In this document: positions 7,863 to 17,994 of the stretch, piece by piece
Layout: the number at the start of each line of letters is the position of its first letter
How positions within the stretch are numbered: the stretch's first letter is position 1
Source of the DNA: Streptomyces nymphaeiformis
GTDB taxonomy: Bacteria; Actinomycetota; Actinomycetes; Streptomycetales; Streptomycetaceae
Direction: 5' to 3'
DNA: 64,000 bases
NCBI RefSeq assembly: GCF_014203895.1
Contig: NZ_JACHJY010000004.1
Coordinates: forward strand, 558,001 to 622,000
Notes under the pieces: generated by a model
What the model saw: the letters and a program-made list of their open reading frames with translations, nothing else
Database searches by the model: none
What the model was told of the DNA's origin: nothing
Translations under genes and position numbers: made by a program

Positions 7863-9656
7863 CTACGCCGGCGGCTGCCAGCGGGCCAGGGCCCGCAGGG
7901 CCCTCGGGCTGAGCCGGGACAGGAAGTGCGCGCCCCGGGCCTCGGGCGTCACCGGGACGACGGCCCGGTCGTGCAGGACCGCCCCCAGGATCGCGTCCGC
8001 GACCTTCTCCGGCGGGTAGTTCCGCAGGCCGTACAGCCGGGAGGCCTTCTGCTGCCGCCGCTTCTCCTCCGCCGCGTCCGTGATCCCGGCGAACCGCGCG
8101 GTCGCCGTGATGTTGGTGTTGACGATGCCGGGGCATATCGCGGAGACCCCGATGCCCTGGTCGGCCAGCTCGGCGCGCAGGCACTCGCTGAGCATCAGCA
8201 CCGCCGCCTTCGACGTGCTGTACGCGGGCAGCGCCCGGGAGGGCTGGAAGGCCGCCGCCGAGGCCGTGTTGACGATGTGGCCGCCCTGGCCGCGCGCGGT
8301 CATCTGCGCCCCGAAGACACGGCAGCCGTGGATGACGCCCCACAGGTTGACGTCCAGGACCCGCTTCCACTCCTCCGCGGAGGTCTCGAAGAAGGAGCCG
8401 GTGAGCCCGATGCCCGCGTTGTTGACGAGGACGTCGACGACGCCGTACTCGGCCGCCACCTTCGCCGCCAGCTGCTCCATCGCCTGCTCGTCGGCGACGT
8501 CGACCGTCTCGCCCCAGGCCTCGGGGGCGCCGATCAGACGCGCCATCTCGGCCGTGCGGGCCGCCCCCTCGGTGTCCCGGTCCACGGCCACCACCCGGGC
8601 GCCGGCCTCCGCGAACGCGAAGGCGGTCGCCCGCCCGATGCCGCTGGCCGCCCCGGTGACCAGGACGAGCTGCCCGCCGAACCGCTCCGCGTACTCCGGC
8701 TTCACCCCGCCCTTCGCCGCGGCCTCCGCGACGGGCTTCGGCGCCTTGGTCGCCGCGTCCTCGTTGGCCCGCACGAAATCGGCGATCCAGGAGGACAGCT
8801 GGTCGGGACGGGTGCGCGGCACCCAGTGCTTGGCGGGCAGGGTGCGCCGGGTCAGGTCCGGCACCCAGCTGCCCAGGTCGTCGTAGAGCCGCTCGGAGAG
8901 GAAGGCGTCCCCGGTCGGCGTGATCAGCTGCACGGGCGCGTGCGCGTACGCGTCGGGTCGCGGCCTGCCGAGCCGGGCCCTGACGTTGTCCCGGTAGAGC
9001 CAGGCGCCGTGCGCCGCGTCGTTCGGCAGGGAGGGCGTCGGGTACTCCCCGGCGGGGACCTTCTCCATCCGCTCCAGGACCTTCGGCCAGCGCTTGCCGA
9101 GCGGCCCGCGCCAGGCGAGCTCCGGCAGCACGGGCGTGTGCAGCATGTACACGTACCAGGACTTGGCGCCCTGGCCGAGGAGCTGACCGACGCGGCGCGG
9201 GGTGGGCCGGGTCATCCGCTGCTTGATCCAGTGCCCGAAGTGGTCGAGCGAGGGCCCCGACATCGAGGTGAAGGAGGCGATCCTGCCCTCGGTGCGCCGC
9301 ACGGTGGCGAACTCCCAGGACTGCACCGAGCCCCAGTCGTGGCCGACCAGGTGGACCGGGCGGTCCGGGCTGACGGCGTCGGCGACCGCGAGGAAGTCGT
9401 CCGTGAGCTTCTCCAGGGTGAAGCCGCCGCGCAGCGGGACCGGCGCCGTCGACCGGCCGTGGCCCCGGACGTCGTAGAGCACCACGTGGAACTCCTCGGC
9501 CAGCCGGCCCGCGACCTCCGACCACACCTCCTTGGAGTCCGGGTACCCGTGCACGAGCAGGACGGTCGGCCGGTCCGCGTCGCCGAGCTCGGCGACGCAC
9601 AGCTCGATCCCGCCCGTCCGCACCCAGCGCTCCCGCGCTCCGTTCAGCCCCGCCAT
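7863..9656 (-). CDS. Alpha/beta hydrolase - short-chain dehydrogenase fusion (597 aa)
   Basis: Two enzyme domains in one chain. Residues about 10-300 form an epoxide-hydrolase/haloalkane-dehalogenase-like alpha/beta hydrolase: VLLVHGYPDSK oxyanion region, nucleophile turn GHDWGS (Asp nucleophile) and a late histidine in AKHWVP. Residues about 325-590 form a classical SDR: TGAASGIGRA cofactor turn, NNAGIG, catalytic Ser in NTASAAA and Y-S-T-S-K. The combination suggests sequential hydrolysis and oxidoreduction of one lipid-like substrate (inference). ATG 9656 overlaps the upstream M24 stop by one base (TGATG). The long open frame extending to 10592 is a shadow upstream of this start. Confidence 0.9.
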   Translation of the reverse strand: MAGLNGARERWVRTGGIELCVAELGDADRPTVLLVHGYPDSKEVWSEVAGRLAEEFHVVLYDVRGHGRSTAPVPLRGGFTLEKLTDDFLAVADAVSPDRPVHLVGHDWGSVQSWEFATVRRTEGRIASFTSMSGPSLDHFGHWIKQRMTRPTPRRVGQLLGQGAKSWYVYMLHTPVLPELAWRGPLGKRWPKVLERMEKVPAGEYPTPSLPNDAAHGAWLYRDNVRARLGRPRPDAYAHAPVQLITPTGDAFLSERLYDDLGSWVPDLTRRTLPAKHWVPRTRPDQLSSWIADFVRANEDAATKAPKPVAEAAAKGGVKPEYAERFGGQLVLVTGAASGIGRATAFAFAEAGARVVAVDRDTEGAARTAEMARLIGAPEAWGETVDVADEQAMEQLAAKVAAEYGVVDVLVNNAGIGLTGSFFETSAEEWKRVLDVNLWGVIHGCRVFGAQMTARGQGGHIVNTASAAAFQPSRALPAYSTSKAAVLMLSECLRAELADQGIGVSAICPGIVNTNITATARFAGITDAAEEKRRQQKASRLYGLRNYPPEKVADAILGAVLHDRAVVPVTPEARGAHFLSRLSPRALRALARWQPPA

Positions 9657-10501
9657 CAGACCGCTCCCTCGTTCCAGCGCCGCACGTGCGGCAGATCGTC
9701 GTCCAGCCAGAAAGCGCTCTGCTCGGGGTCCCGGGAGTCGGTGACGACCAGGATCTCCTCGAACTTCGCGCCCGTCCCCCGGAATCCGAGGTGCGGTTCG
9801 ACCGCCCAGAGCCCGGGCACGGGCGGGTGGTCGGAGAACTTGTACGGCGACCAGAGCGGCGACCAGCCGTCCCGGTGGCCGTGCACGGCGTCGCTCGCGA
9901 GGCCCTTGAGCGACTGGGTGCCGAAGCCGAAGAGCGTCGGCGCCCAGCGGCGCTCCTTCACCCGGTCGATCTTGTGGGCGATGACGCCGAAGGGATAGGC
10001 CCGGTGCCTGTTCGCGTACCCCTGGCGGACCATGAGCCGGTCCACGTCCTCGTAGATCTCGCGCAGCGTGCGGCGCTCGCGCACCTCGCGCAGGATCAGC
10101 TCGCGGTGGGCCTCCAGGTCGGCGAGCAGCTTGTCGTGCAGGGGGTTGAGGCCCAGGCAGCCGCTGTAGCCGATGTCGGCCGTGTAGCCCTTGTAGACCG
10201 GCGCCATGTCGAGGATGAACGGCATCCCCGCCTCCAGGCGCCGGTCGGTGGGGAAGAACTGCAGCGGGATCCTGAAGTCCACGAACGCCGTGCGGTCCCC
10301 GAACCAGGCGAAGGGCCGGTGGAACCAGTCCTTCACGCCCCGCTCGTAGAGCCACTCCCGCTGCATCCGGGCGGCCTCGCGCTCGGTCACGCCCGGCTTG
10401 AGCTGGGCCGCGACGGCCTCCGCGCACTCGTAGGAGAGCCGCTGTACTTCCCTGAACCCCCGCAGCTCCGCGGAGAGTTCGCCTGTCACTGCTGAGGCCA
10501 T
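9656..10501 (-). CDS. M24-family metallopeptidase-like protein (281 aa)
   Basis: Creatinase/aminopeptidase P-fold protein. The two aspartates of the dinuclear metal site are visible in ILDMAPVYKGYTADIGYSG and late glutamates in AVEPHLGFRG and KFEEILVV. It lacks the N-terminal creatinase domain. Some residues around the central histidine (FGVIAHKIDR) depart from typical methionine aminopeptidases, so the substrate and even peptidase activity are uncertain. ATG 10501 is preferred to an upstream start at 10573 because the extra 24 residues look non-conserved. It is coupled to the hydrolase-SDR fusion, so the two proteins probably act on the same compound. Confidence 0.85.
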   Translation of the reverse strand: MASAVTGELSAELRGFREVQRLSYECAEAVAAQLKPGVTEREAARMQREWLYERGVKDWFHRPFAWFGDRTAFVDFRIPLQFFPTDRRLEAGMPFILDMAPVYKGYTADIGYSGCLGLNPLHDKLLADLEAHRELILREVRERRTLREIYEDVDRLMVRQGYANRHRAYPFGVIAHKIDRVKERRWAPTLFGFGTQSLKGLASDAVHGHRDGWSPLWSPYKFSDHPPVPGLWAVEPHLGFRGTGAKFEEILVVTDSRDPEQSAFWLDDDLPHVRRWNEGAV

Positions 10502-10758
10502 GCCACCCGCCGTCCGTGTGTGAGCGCCCGGCTGCGCTACGCGTCCGTAACTTGACACCGATGAATGTGACAATGCCCGGAGGCTGAGTCAAGGGGTCGG
10601 ACGGCGGCCTGTGGAAAAGTCCGGCGGAGGGACCGACCGACGGCCCGGGGAAAAAGACTTTCGTCGTGATGCCCTTACGGGCTTGTACTCCTGAAGTGGG
10701 AGAAGGATCGGGCCGTTGGTCTGACGACTCCTGTGGCGCACGCCACTACCGTCGAAGC

Positions 10759-11721
10759 GTGACTGTGATCGCCACCGAAAGCCTCAGCAAGCGGTTCCCC
10801 AGGGTGACCGCTCTCGACCGGCTCTCCCTGGACATCGGGCCCGGTGTGACCGGACTGGTGGGTGCCAACGGAGCCGGCAAGTCCACGATGATCAAGATCC
10901 TGCTCGGACTCTCCCCCGCCACGGAGGGCAGCGCGCAGGTCCTTGGCCTCGACGTCCGGACCCACGGCCCGGAGATCCGCGAGCGCGTGGGGTACATGCC
11001 CGAGCACGACTGCCTCCCGCCGGACGTCTCGGCCACCGAGTTCGTCGTCCACATGGCGCGGATGTCCGGGCTGCCCGCGACCGCCGCCCGGGAGCGGACC
11101 GCCGACACCCTGCGCCACGTCGGCCTGTACGAGGAGCGCTACCGCCCGATAGGCGGCTACTCGACGGGCATGAAGCAGCGGGTGAAGCTGGCCCAGGCGC
11201 TGGTCCACGACCCGAAGCTGGTCCTCCTCGACGAGCCGACCAACGGCCTCGACCCGGTCGGCCGGGACGAGATGCTCGGACTGATCCGCCGGGTCTGGAC
11301 CGACTTCGGCATCTCCGTCCTCGTCACCTCGCACCTCCTGGGCGAGCTGGAGCGCACCTGCGACCACGTCGTCGTCATCGACGGCGGCCGGCTGCTGCGG
11401 TCCAGCTCCACCAGCGACTTCACCCGGACCACCACGACGCTCGCGGTCGAGGTCACCGACTCCGACGCCCACCCCGACGGCGCGGCCTCGCTCCGCGCCG
11501 CCCTCGCCGCCGCCGGTGTGACGATCCACGCGGGCGTGGAGGACGGCCTGCCGGGCGCCGGCCACGTCCTGCTCCTGGAGGCCCCGGGCGAGGAGACGTA
11601 CGACCTCGTGCGGGACACCGTCGCCGGCCTCGGCCTCGGTCTCGTCCGCATGGAGCAGCGCCGCCACCACATCGCCGAGGTCTTCAAGGCGACGGACCAG
11701 GAGGAGGTGCCGGCTCGATGA
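10759..11721 (+). CDS. ABC transporter ATP-binding protein 1 (320 aa)
   Basis: Cytoplasmic ATPase subunit of an ABC-2-type exporter. Walker A is GANGAGKST, the signature-like segment is YSTGMKQRVKLA and Walker B is LVLLDEPTNGLDP, followed by the H-loop TSHLLGELE. A C-terminal extension of about 90 residues follows the ATPase core. First gene of a four-gene operon arranged ATPase-permease-ATPase-permease. The GTG start lacks a ribosome-binding site and lies six bases after a TACCGT element (10747-10752), so a leaderless transcript is possible. The stop overlaps the next ATG (ATGA). Confidence 0.92.
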   Translation: MTVIATESLSKRFPRVTALDRLSLDIGPGVTGLVGANGAGKSTMIKILLGLSPATEGSAQVLGLDVRTHGPEIRERVGYMPEHDCLPPDVSATEFVVHMARMSGLPATAARERTADTLRHVGLYEERYRPIGGYSTGMKQRVKLAQALVHDPKLVLLDEPTNGLDPVGRDEMLGLIRRVWTDFGISVLVTSHLLGELERTCDHVVVIDGGRLLRSSSTSDFTRTTTTLAVEVTDSDAHPDGAASLRAALAAAGVTIHAGVEDGLPGAGHVLLLEAPGEETYDLVRDTVAGLGLGLVRMEQRRHHIAEVFKATDQEEVPAR

Positions 11722-12608
11722 GCTCCCAGGCCCCCGAAACGACCCAGATCCACAACATCGGCTACCGGTCCTACGACGGCCCGCGCCTCGGCCGGGCGTA
11801 CGCGCGCCGCGCGCTCTTCTCGCAGTCCCTGCGCGGGGCGTACGGCCTCGGCCGCAGCGCCAAGTCGAAGGTGCTGCCGATGCTGCTCTTCGCGGTGATG
11901 TGCGCGCCCGCGCTGATCATCGTCGCGATCTCGGTGTACACCAAGGCGGACAAGCTCTTCATGGAGTACACCCAGTACGCGGTCTACCTCCAGCTCGTCA
12001 TCGCCGTCTTCCTGGCCTCCCAGGCGCCCCAGTCGGTCTCCCGCGACCTGAGGTTCCGCACGGTCCCGCTGTACTTCTCCCGCCCCATCGAGCGGGTGGA
12101 CTACGTGCTCGCCAAGTACGGGGCGATGGCCTCGGCGCTCTTCGTCCTCACCGCCACGCCGCTGGTCATCATGTGGATCGGCTCGATGCTGGCCAAGATG
12201 GACTTCGCCGAGCAGGCCAAGCTGTTCGGGCAGGGCCTCGTCTCCGTCGCCGTCCTGTCGGTGCTCTTCGCCGGCGTCGGCCTGGTCATGGCCGCGCTCA
12301 CCCCGCGCCGCGGCTTCGGCGTCGCCGCCGTCATCGCCGTCCTCACCATCTCGTACGGTGCGGTCACCACCCTCCAGGGCATCTCGTACACCACCGAGAA
12401 CACCGGCTCCATCATCTGGCTCGGCCTGTTCTCCCCCCTCACCCTCGTCATCGGCCTGCAGAACGCGTTCCTCGGCGCTCCGGCCTCCTTCCCCGGCGAG
12501 ATGCAGGTCGGTGCGGGCACCGGCGCGGTCTACCTGCTGGTCGTCCTCGGCCTCGTAGCCGCCTGCTACGGCATCCTGATGCGCCGCTACCGAAAGGTCG
12601 GACTGTGA
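11718..12608 (+). CDS. ABC-2 permease 1 (296 aa)
   Basis: Integral membrane subunit with about six hydrophobic helices starting near residue 50 (MLLFAVMCAPALIIVAISVY) and ending just before the basic C-terminus MRRYRKVGL. A soluble N-terminal segment of about 45 residues precedes the first helix. The overlap with ATPase 1 upstream (ATGA) and with ATPase 2 downstream (GTGA at 12605-12608) points to stoichiometric coupled translation. The cargo is unknown; such pairs usually export lipids, antibiotics or peptides. Confidence 0.9.
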   Translation: MSSQAPETTQIHNIGYRSYDGPRLGRAYARRALFSQSLRGAYGLGRSAKSKVLPMLLFAVMCAPALIIVAISVYTKADKLFMEYTQYAVYLQLVIAVFLASQAPQSVSRDLRFRTVPLYFSRPIERVDYVLAKYGAMASALFVLTATPLVIMWIGSMLAKMDFAEQAKLFGQGLVSVAVLSVLFAGVGLVMAALTPRRGFGVAAVIAVLTISYGAVTTLQGISYTTENTGSIIWLGLFSPLTLVIGLQNAFLGAPASFPGEMQVGAGTGAVYLLVVLGLVAACYGILMRRYRKVGL

Positions 12609-13516
12609 GCACCCTGCACATCGACCACGTCTCGCGCTGGTTCGGAAACGTGGTGGCGGTCAACGACATCACGATGTCGATCGGCCCCGGCGTCACCGGC
12701 CTCCTCGGCCCCAACGGCGCCGGGAAGTCCACCCTCATCAACATGATGGGCGGCTTCCTCGACCCGTCCACCGGCAGCGTGACCCTCGACGGCCAGCCGG
12801 TCTGGCGCAACGAGTCGGTCTACCGCTCCATCGGCGTCGTCCCCGAGCGGGAGGCGATGTACGACTTCCTCACCGGCCGCGAGTTCGTCGTGGCCAACGC
12901 CGAACTCCAGGGCCTCGGCGCCGCGGAGGCCCAGCGGGCCCTGGCGACGGTCGAGATGGAGTACGCGCAGGACCGGAAGATCGCCACGTACAGCAAGGGC
13001 ATGCGGCAGCGCGTGAAGATGGCCTCGGCCCTCGTCCACGAGCCGTCCGTGCTGCTGCTCGACGAGCCGTTCAACGGCATGGACCCGCGCCAGCGCATGC
13101 AGCTGATGGACCTGCTGCGGCGGATGGGCGCGGACGGCCGCACGGTCCTGTTCTCCTCGCACATCCTGGAGGAGGTCGAGCAGCTCGCCTCCCACATCGA
13201 GGTGATCGTGGCCGGACGGCACGCGGCCTCCGGCGACTTCCGCAAGATCCGCCGGCTGATGACCGACCGGCCGCACCGCTACCTCGTCCGCTCCAGCGAC
13301 GACCGGGCGCTCGCCGCCGCGCTGATCGCCGACCCGTCCACGGCCGGCATCGAGATCGACGCGGTGGACGGCGGACTGCGGATCCAGGCCGTCGACTTCG
13401 GACGGTTCACCGAGCTGCTGCCGAAGGTCGCGCGGGAGCGCGGCATCCGGCTGCTCACGGTCTCGCCCTCCGACGAGTCCCTCGAATCCGTCTTCTCGTA
13501 TCTCGTCGCGGCCTGA
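12605..13516 (+). CDS. ABC transporter ATP-binding protein 2 (303 aa)
   Basis: Second ATPase of the operon, clearly related to the first: Walker A GPNGAGKST, signature YSKGMRQRVKMA, Walker B VLLLDEPFNGMDP and H-loop SSHILEEVEQL. GTG 12605 overlaps the stop of permease 1. Two full ATPase/permease pairs in tandem suggest either a heterodimeric exporter or an ancient duplication of a two-gene unit. Confidence 0.92.
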   Translation: MSTLHIDHVSRWFGNVVAVNDITMSIGPGVTGLLGPNGAGKSTLINMMGGFLDPSTGSVTLDGQPVWRNESVYRSIGVVPEREAMYDFLTGREFVVANAELQGLGAAEAQRALATVEMEYAQDRKIATYSKGMRQRVKMASALVHEPSVLLLDEPFNGMDPRQRMQLMDLLRRMGADGRTVLFSSHILEEVEQLASHIEVIVAGRHAASGDFRKIRRLMTDRPHRYLVRSSDDRALAAALIADPSTAGIEIDAVDGGLRIQAVDFGRFTELLPKVARERGIRLLTVSPSDESLESVFSYLVAA

Positions 13517-13532
13517 AAGGAGTACGACCCCG

Positions 13533-14252
13533 ATGTACGACCCCACTGTCGCCCGGCTCACCTACCGGGCCCTCCTCGGCCGCCGCCGTGCGGCGATCCT
13601 CTTCCTCCTGCCCGCCCTGCTCCTGGTCATCGCCGCGGCCGTCCGCATGCTCAACGGCGCGGACGACCAGGTCGCGGCCGACCTCCTCGGCGGCTTCGCG
13701 CTCGCCACGATGGTCCCGCTGATCGGCGTCATCGCCGGCACGGGCGCGATCGGCCCGGAGATCGACGACGGCTCCATCGTCTACCTGCTCTCCAAGCCGG
13801 TGAAGCGGTCGACGATCATCACCACCAAGCTGATCGTGGCCATCGCCGTCACCATGGTCTTCTCGGCCGTGCCGACGCTGATCGCCGGCTTCATCCTGAA
13901 CGGGAACGGGCAGCAGGTCGCCGTCGCCTACACGGTCGCCGCGCTCGTCGCCTCCATCGCCTACAGCGCGCTCTTCCTGCTGCTCGGCACGGTCAGCCGG
14001 CACGCCGTGGTGATCGGCCTGGTCTACGCCCTGGTGTGGGAGGCGCTCTTCGGCTCCCTGATCTCCGGCGCCCGCACCCTCAGCGTCCAGCAGTGGGCGC
14101 TCGCGCTGGCCGAGAAGGTCACCGGCGACGGCCTGGTGAAGTCCGAGGTGGCCCTGCCGACGGCGACGGTGCTGCTCGTCGCCGTCACCCTCGGCGCCAC
14201 CTGGTTCGCCGGCCGCAAGCTGCGCACGCTGAAGCTGGCCGGCGAGGAGTAG
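13533..14252 (+). CDS. ABC-2 permease 2 (239 aa)
   Basis: Second membrane subunit, with about six hydrophobic helices over 239 residues and no soluble domain. It begins 16 bp after ATPase 2 behind AAAGGAG and closes the operon. A short perfect palindrome (GCCCCCGGGGGC, 14255-14266) in the 15-bp gap before the convergent MFS gene may serve as a weak bidirectional terminator. Confidence 0.9.
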   Translation: MYDPTVARLTYRALLGRRRAAILFLLPALLLVIAAAVRMLNGADDQVAADLLGGFALATMVPLIGVIAGTGAIGPEIDDGSIVYLLSKPVKRSTIITTKLIVAIAVTMVFSAVPTLIAGFILNGNGQQVAVAYTVAALVASIAYSALFLLLGTVSRHAVVIGLVYALVWEALFGSLISGARTLSVQQWALALAEKVTGDGLVKSEVALPTATVLLVAVTLGATWFAGRKLRTLKLAGEE

Positions 14253-14267
14253 GAGCCCCCGGGGGCG

Positions 14268-15743
14268 TCAGACCGTGCGGTCCCGGGCGGCGAGCAGTCC
14301 GACGCCCGCGGCCGCCGCGCAGACGGCGAGGACCAGCGCGATCGGCAGGGTCCAGGAGCCGGTGGCCTGGTGGAGGGCGCCGGCCGCCAGCGGCCCGGCG
14401 GCGGCCATCAGATAGCCGACCGTCTGGGCCATCCCGGACAGCCCGGCCGCGGTCAGCGCGTCCCCGGAGCGCAGCACGATCAGTGTCAGGGCGAGGCCGA
14501 CGGCGCCGCCCTGACCGACACCGAGGACCGCCGACCAGAGCCAGGCACCCTCCACGGGCGCCACCATCAGTCCTGCGTAGCCGGCCGCGACCAACGTCGT
14601 GACCAGCACGATCAGCGGACGCTGACTGCGCATCCGGCCGGCGAGCAGCGGCACCGCGAAGGCGCCGGCGACCTGGATCAGGTTGTTGAAGGCGAAGACC
14701 ACGCCGGCGGTGGAGCGGCTCATCCCGTGGTCGGTGAAGATCGTCGGCATCCAGGCGATCAGCACGTACGACCACAGCGACTGCAGTCCCATGAAGAGGG
14801 TGACCTGCCAGGCGAGCGCCGAGCGCCAGACGCTCACCGGGCGGGCGCCGCCGGCCGGCACGGCCCGTACGCCGTGTCCCGACCGCCCACGGGCGATCAG
14901 CACCTGCGGGAGCCAGGCGAGGGCCGCGACGGCGGCGAGCAGCGACCAGAAGCCCAGGGAGGCCTCCCAGCCGCCGCCCAGGGCCTTCTCCAGCGGGACC
15001 GCGGCGGCCGCGGCGGCCGTGGCGCCGGCGATCATCGCGCCCGTGTAGACCGAGGTCATCGACGCGGCCCGGTCCGGGAAGTCGCGCTTGATCAGGCCCG
15101 GCATCAGCACGTTGAGCAGGGCGATCGCGGTGCCGACCAGGATCCCGCCGCCGTACAGCGCGTACACGGACGGCAGGACGCGCGCGAGGATGCCGACGCC
15201 GAGCAGCAGCAGCGCCGCGAACAGCACGCGCTCGGCGCCGAACCGGCGTCCGAGCCAGGGCGCCACCAGGGCGCCGAGGCCGAGGAAGAGCACCGGCACC
15301 GAGGTCACGAGCGAAGTCGCGGTCGACGAGAGCCCGAAGGCGTCGGATATCTCCCCGACCAGCGGCGCCACACTCGCCAACGCGACCCGCATGTTGAGCG
15401 ATGCCAACACGATCCCGACGAGGAGCACGGCGGGGCGCGCGAACAGAGCGCGCCGCGGGTGCGCCCCGGAGCCCCCCGCCGCCCGGCCCGAGCCCACCCG
15501 CGCCCCGGAACCCGCGTCAGTACGCGCCCCCGAGCCCCGCGCCCCGGCGTCCGTAAGTGCCCCCGAGCCCCGCGCCCCGGCGTCCGTAAGTGCCCCCGAG
15601 CCCCGCGCCCCGGCGTCCGTAAGTGCCCCCGAGCCCCGCGCCGCCGGGCCCGTACCGGCCCCGGAACCCGTACCCGTGCCAAGGCCCGAGGCCGTACCCG
15701 CACCCGCTCCGGAGTCCGCGTCCGTGCGCGTCCCCCGGCTCAC
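14268..15743 (-). CDS. MFS transporter, CynX/NimT-like (491 aa)
   Basis: Major-facilitator permease with about 12 transmembrane helices from residue about 95 onward (RPAVLLVGIVLASLNMR). The repeated ALASVAPLVG/VTSVPVLFLGL pattern is typical of the cyanate/nitroimidazole (CynX/NimT) subfamily. It is unusual in a roughly 90-residue Gly/Ala/Ser-rich N-terminal extension encoded partly by three perfect 33-bp repeats (15526-15624); normal relatives start just before the first helix. GTG 15743 overlaps the GntR stop (GTGA), which supports the long start, but translation could begin inside the extension. Control by the coupled GntR regulator is likely. Confidence 0.85.
   Translation of the reverse strand: MSRGTRTDADSGAGAGTASGLGTGTGSGAGTGPAARGSGALTDAGARGSGALTDAGARGSGALTDAGARGSGARTDAGSGARVGSGRAAGGSGAHPRRALFARPAVLLVGIVLASLNMRVALASVAPLVGEISDAFGLSSTATSLVTSVPVLFLGLGALVAPWLGRRFGAERVLFAALLLLGVGILARVLPSVYALYGGGILVGTAIALLNVLMPGLIKRDFPDRAASMTSVYTGAMIAGATAAAAAAVPLEKALGGGWEASLGFWSLLAAVAALAWLPQVLIARGRSGHGVRAVPAGGARPVSVWRSALAWQVTLFMGLQSLWSYVLIAWMPTIFTDHGMSRSTAGVVFAFNNLIQVAGAFAVPLLAGRMRSQRPLIVLVTTLVAAGYAGLMVAPVEGAWLWSAVLGVGQGGAVGLALTLIVLRSGDALTAAGLSGMAQTVGYLMAAAGPLAAGALHQATGSWTLPIALVLAVCAAAAGVGLLAARDRTV
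15526..15642. repeat. 33-bp tandem repeat within the MFS gene
   Basis: Three identical 33-bp units (15526-15558, 15559-15591, 15592-15624) plus an 18-bp partial copy. Each encodes the 11-residue unit A-R-G-S-G-A-L-T-D-A-G in the MFS frame. Because the unit length is a multiple of three, copy-number changes would preserve the frame. Confidence 0.95.
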
Positions 15744-16420
15744 TCGGCCTGCTCCGTCAGCGCGGTGACCGCCTCCATCGGGACCCGCAGCAGTTCGCGG
15801 GCCTCACGTTCCGCGGCGTCCTGGTCGCCGGACTCGACGGCCGTCACCAGGGCCTCGTGGGCGTCGATGTCGACCGGGGGCATCTCGCGGTCGCCGAGGG
15901 CCTCCACGAGGACCTCGTGCACCTGCGCGGAGAAGAAGCGGTACACCTCGACGAAGGCCGCGTTGTGCGTCGCGCCGACGAGCGCGAGGTGGAAGGCGAG
16001 GTCCGCGTCCGCGTCCCGGTCGCCCTCCTCCCGCAGGGTGGTCAGGGCGTCCCGCAGCCGCCGCAGGTCGTCGGCGTCGCGCCGGGCGGCCGCGAGCCGG
16101 GCGGCCTCGGCCTCCAGGGCGATCCGCAGTTCGAGGACGTCGGCCGCGCCCGCGTGCCGGACCCCGCGGAGCACCGCGGCCGGGTCGGCGGTCGACCTGA
16201 CGAAGGTGCCGTTGCCCTGGCGGGACTCCAGGAGGCCCGCGTGGACCAGGACCCGCACGGCCTCGCGGACGGTGTTGCGGCCGACGCCGAGCTGCTGCGC
16301 GAGCTCGTGCTCGGTCGGGATGCGGTCGCCGACCGCCCACTCCCCGTCGGTGAGCTGCGTGCGCAGCTGTTCCACCACGGAGTCCACCAGCGAGGTCCGC
16401 CCCGCCGCCTTCAGTGCCAT
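15740..16420 (-). CDS. GntR-family regulator, FadR subfamily (226 aa)
   Basis: The N-terminal winged helix has the GntR pattern DRIPTEHELAQQLGVGRNTV, then REAVRVLVHAGLLESRQGNG, followed by an all-helical FCD effector domain (VLELRIALEAEAARLAA...DLAFHLALVGATHN...DAHEALVTAVESGD). Histidines in FHLAL and DAHEALV are the usual FCD metal/ligand residues. Overlap with the MFS gene suggests it controls that exporter in response to an organic-acid-like ligand. A GTCA-N9-TGAC element (16449-16465) between this gene and lpdA is a possible but unproven operator. Confidence 0.9.
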   Translation of the reverse strand: MALKAAGRTSLVDSVVEQLRTQLTDGEWAVGDRIPTEHELAQQLGVGRNTVREAVRVLVHAGLLESRQGNGTFVRSTADPAAVLRGVRHAGAADVLELRIALEAEAARLAAARRDADDLRRLRDALTTLREEGDRDADADLAFHLALVGATHNAAFVEVYRFFSAQVHEVLVEALGDREMPPVDIDAHEALVTAVESGDQDAAEREARELLRVPMEAVTALTEQAE

Positions 16421-16555
16421 CGAAATCCTCTATTCGCCCGGTTGCCCAGTCATCCTACAAGTGACCTCCCTCGCGTCCCCGACCGGGCCGCAGCGACCGG
16501 ACTACTGTGGGCTCGTACGTGTGCCGAACACCCTCACCACCCTCGGGAGTCAGTC

Positions 16556-17959
<1,404 letters not shown>

Positions 17960-17994
17960 GGTTTCTCCAAGCTCCGGGTGATAGGCACTGAAAG

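Noticed and set aside
10552..10580. TTGACA at 10552 as promoter of the ABC operon
   Set aside because: No -10 element at proper spacing, and it lies 200 bp upstream of the likely leaderless start.
16449..16465. GTCA-N9-TGAC as a firm FadR/GntR operator
   Set aside because: Only four-base arms; kept as a possibility in the regulator entry but not listed as a feature.
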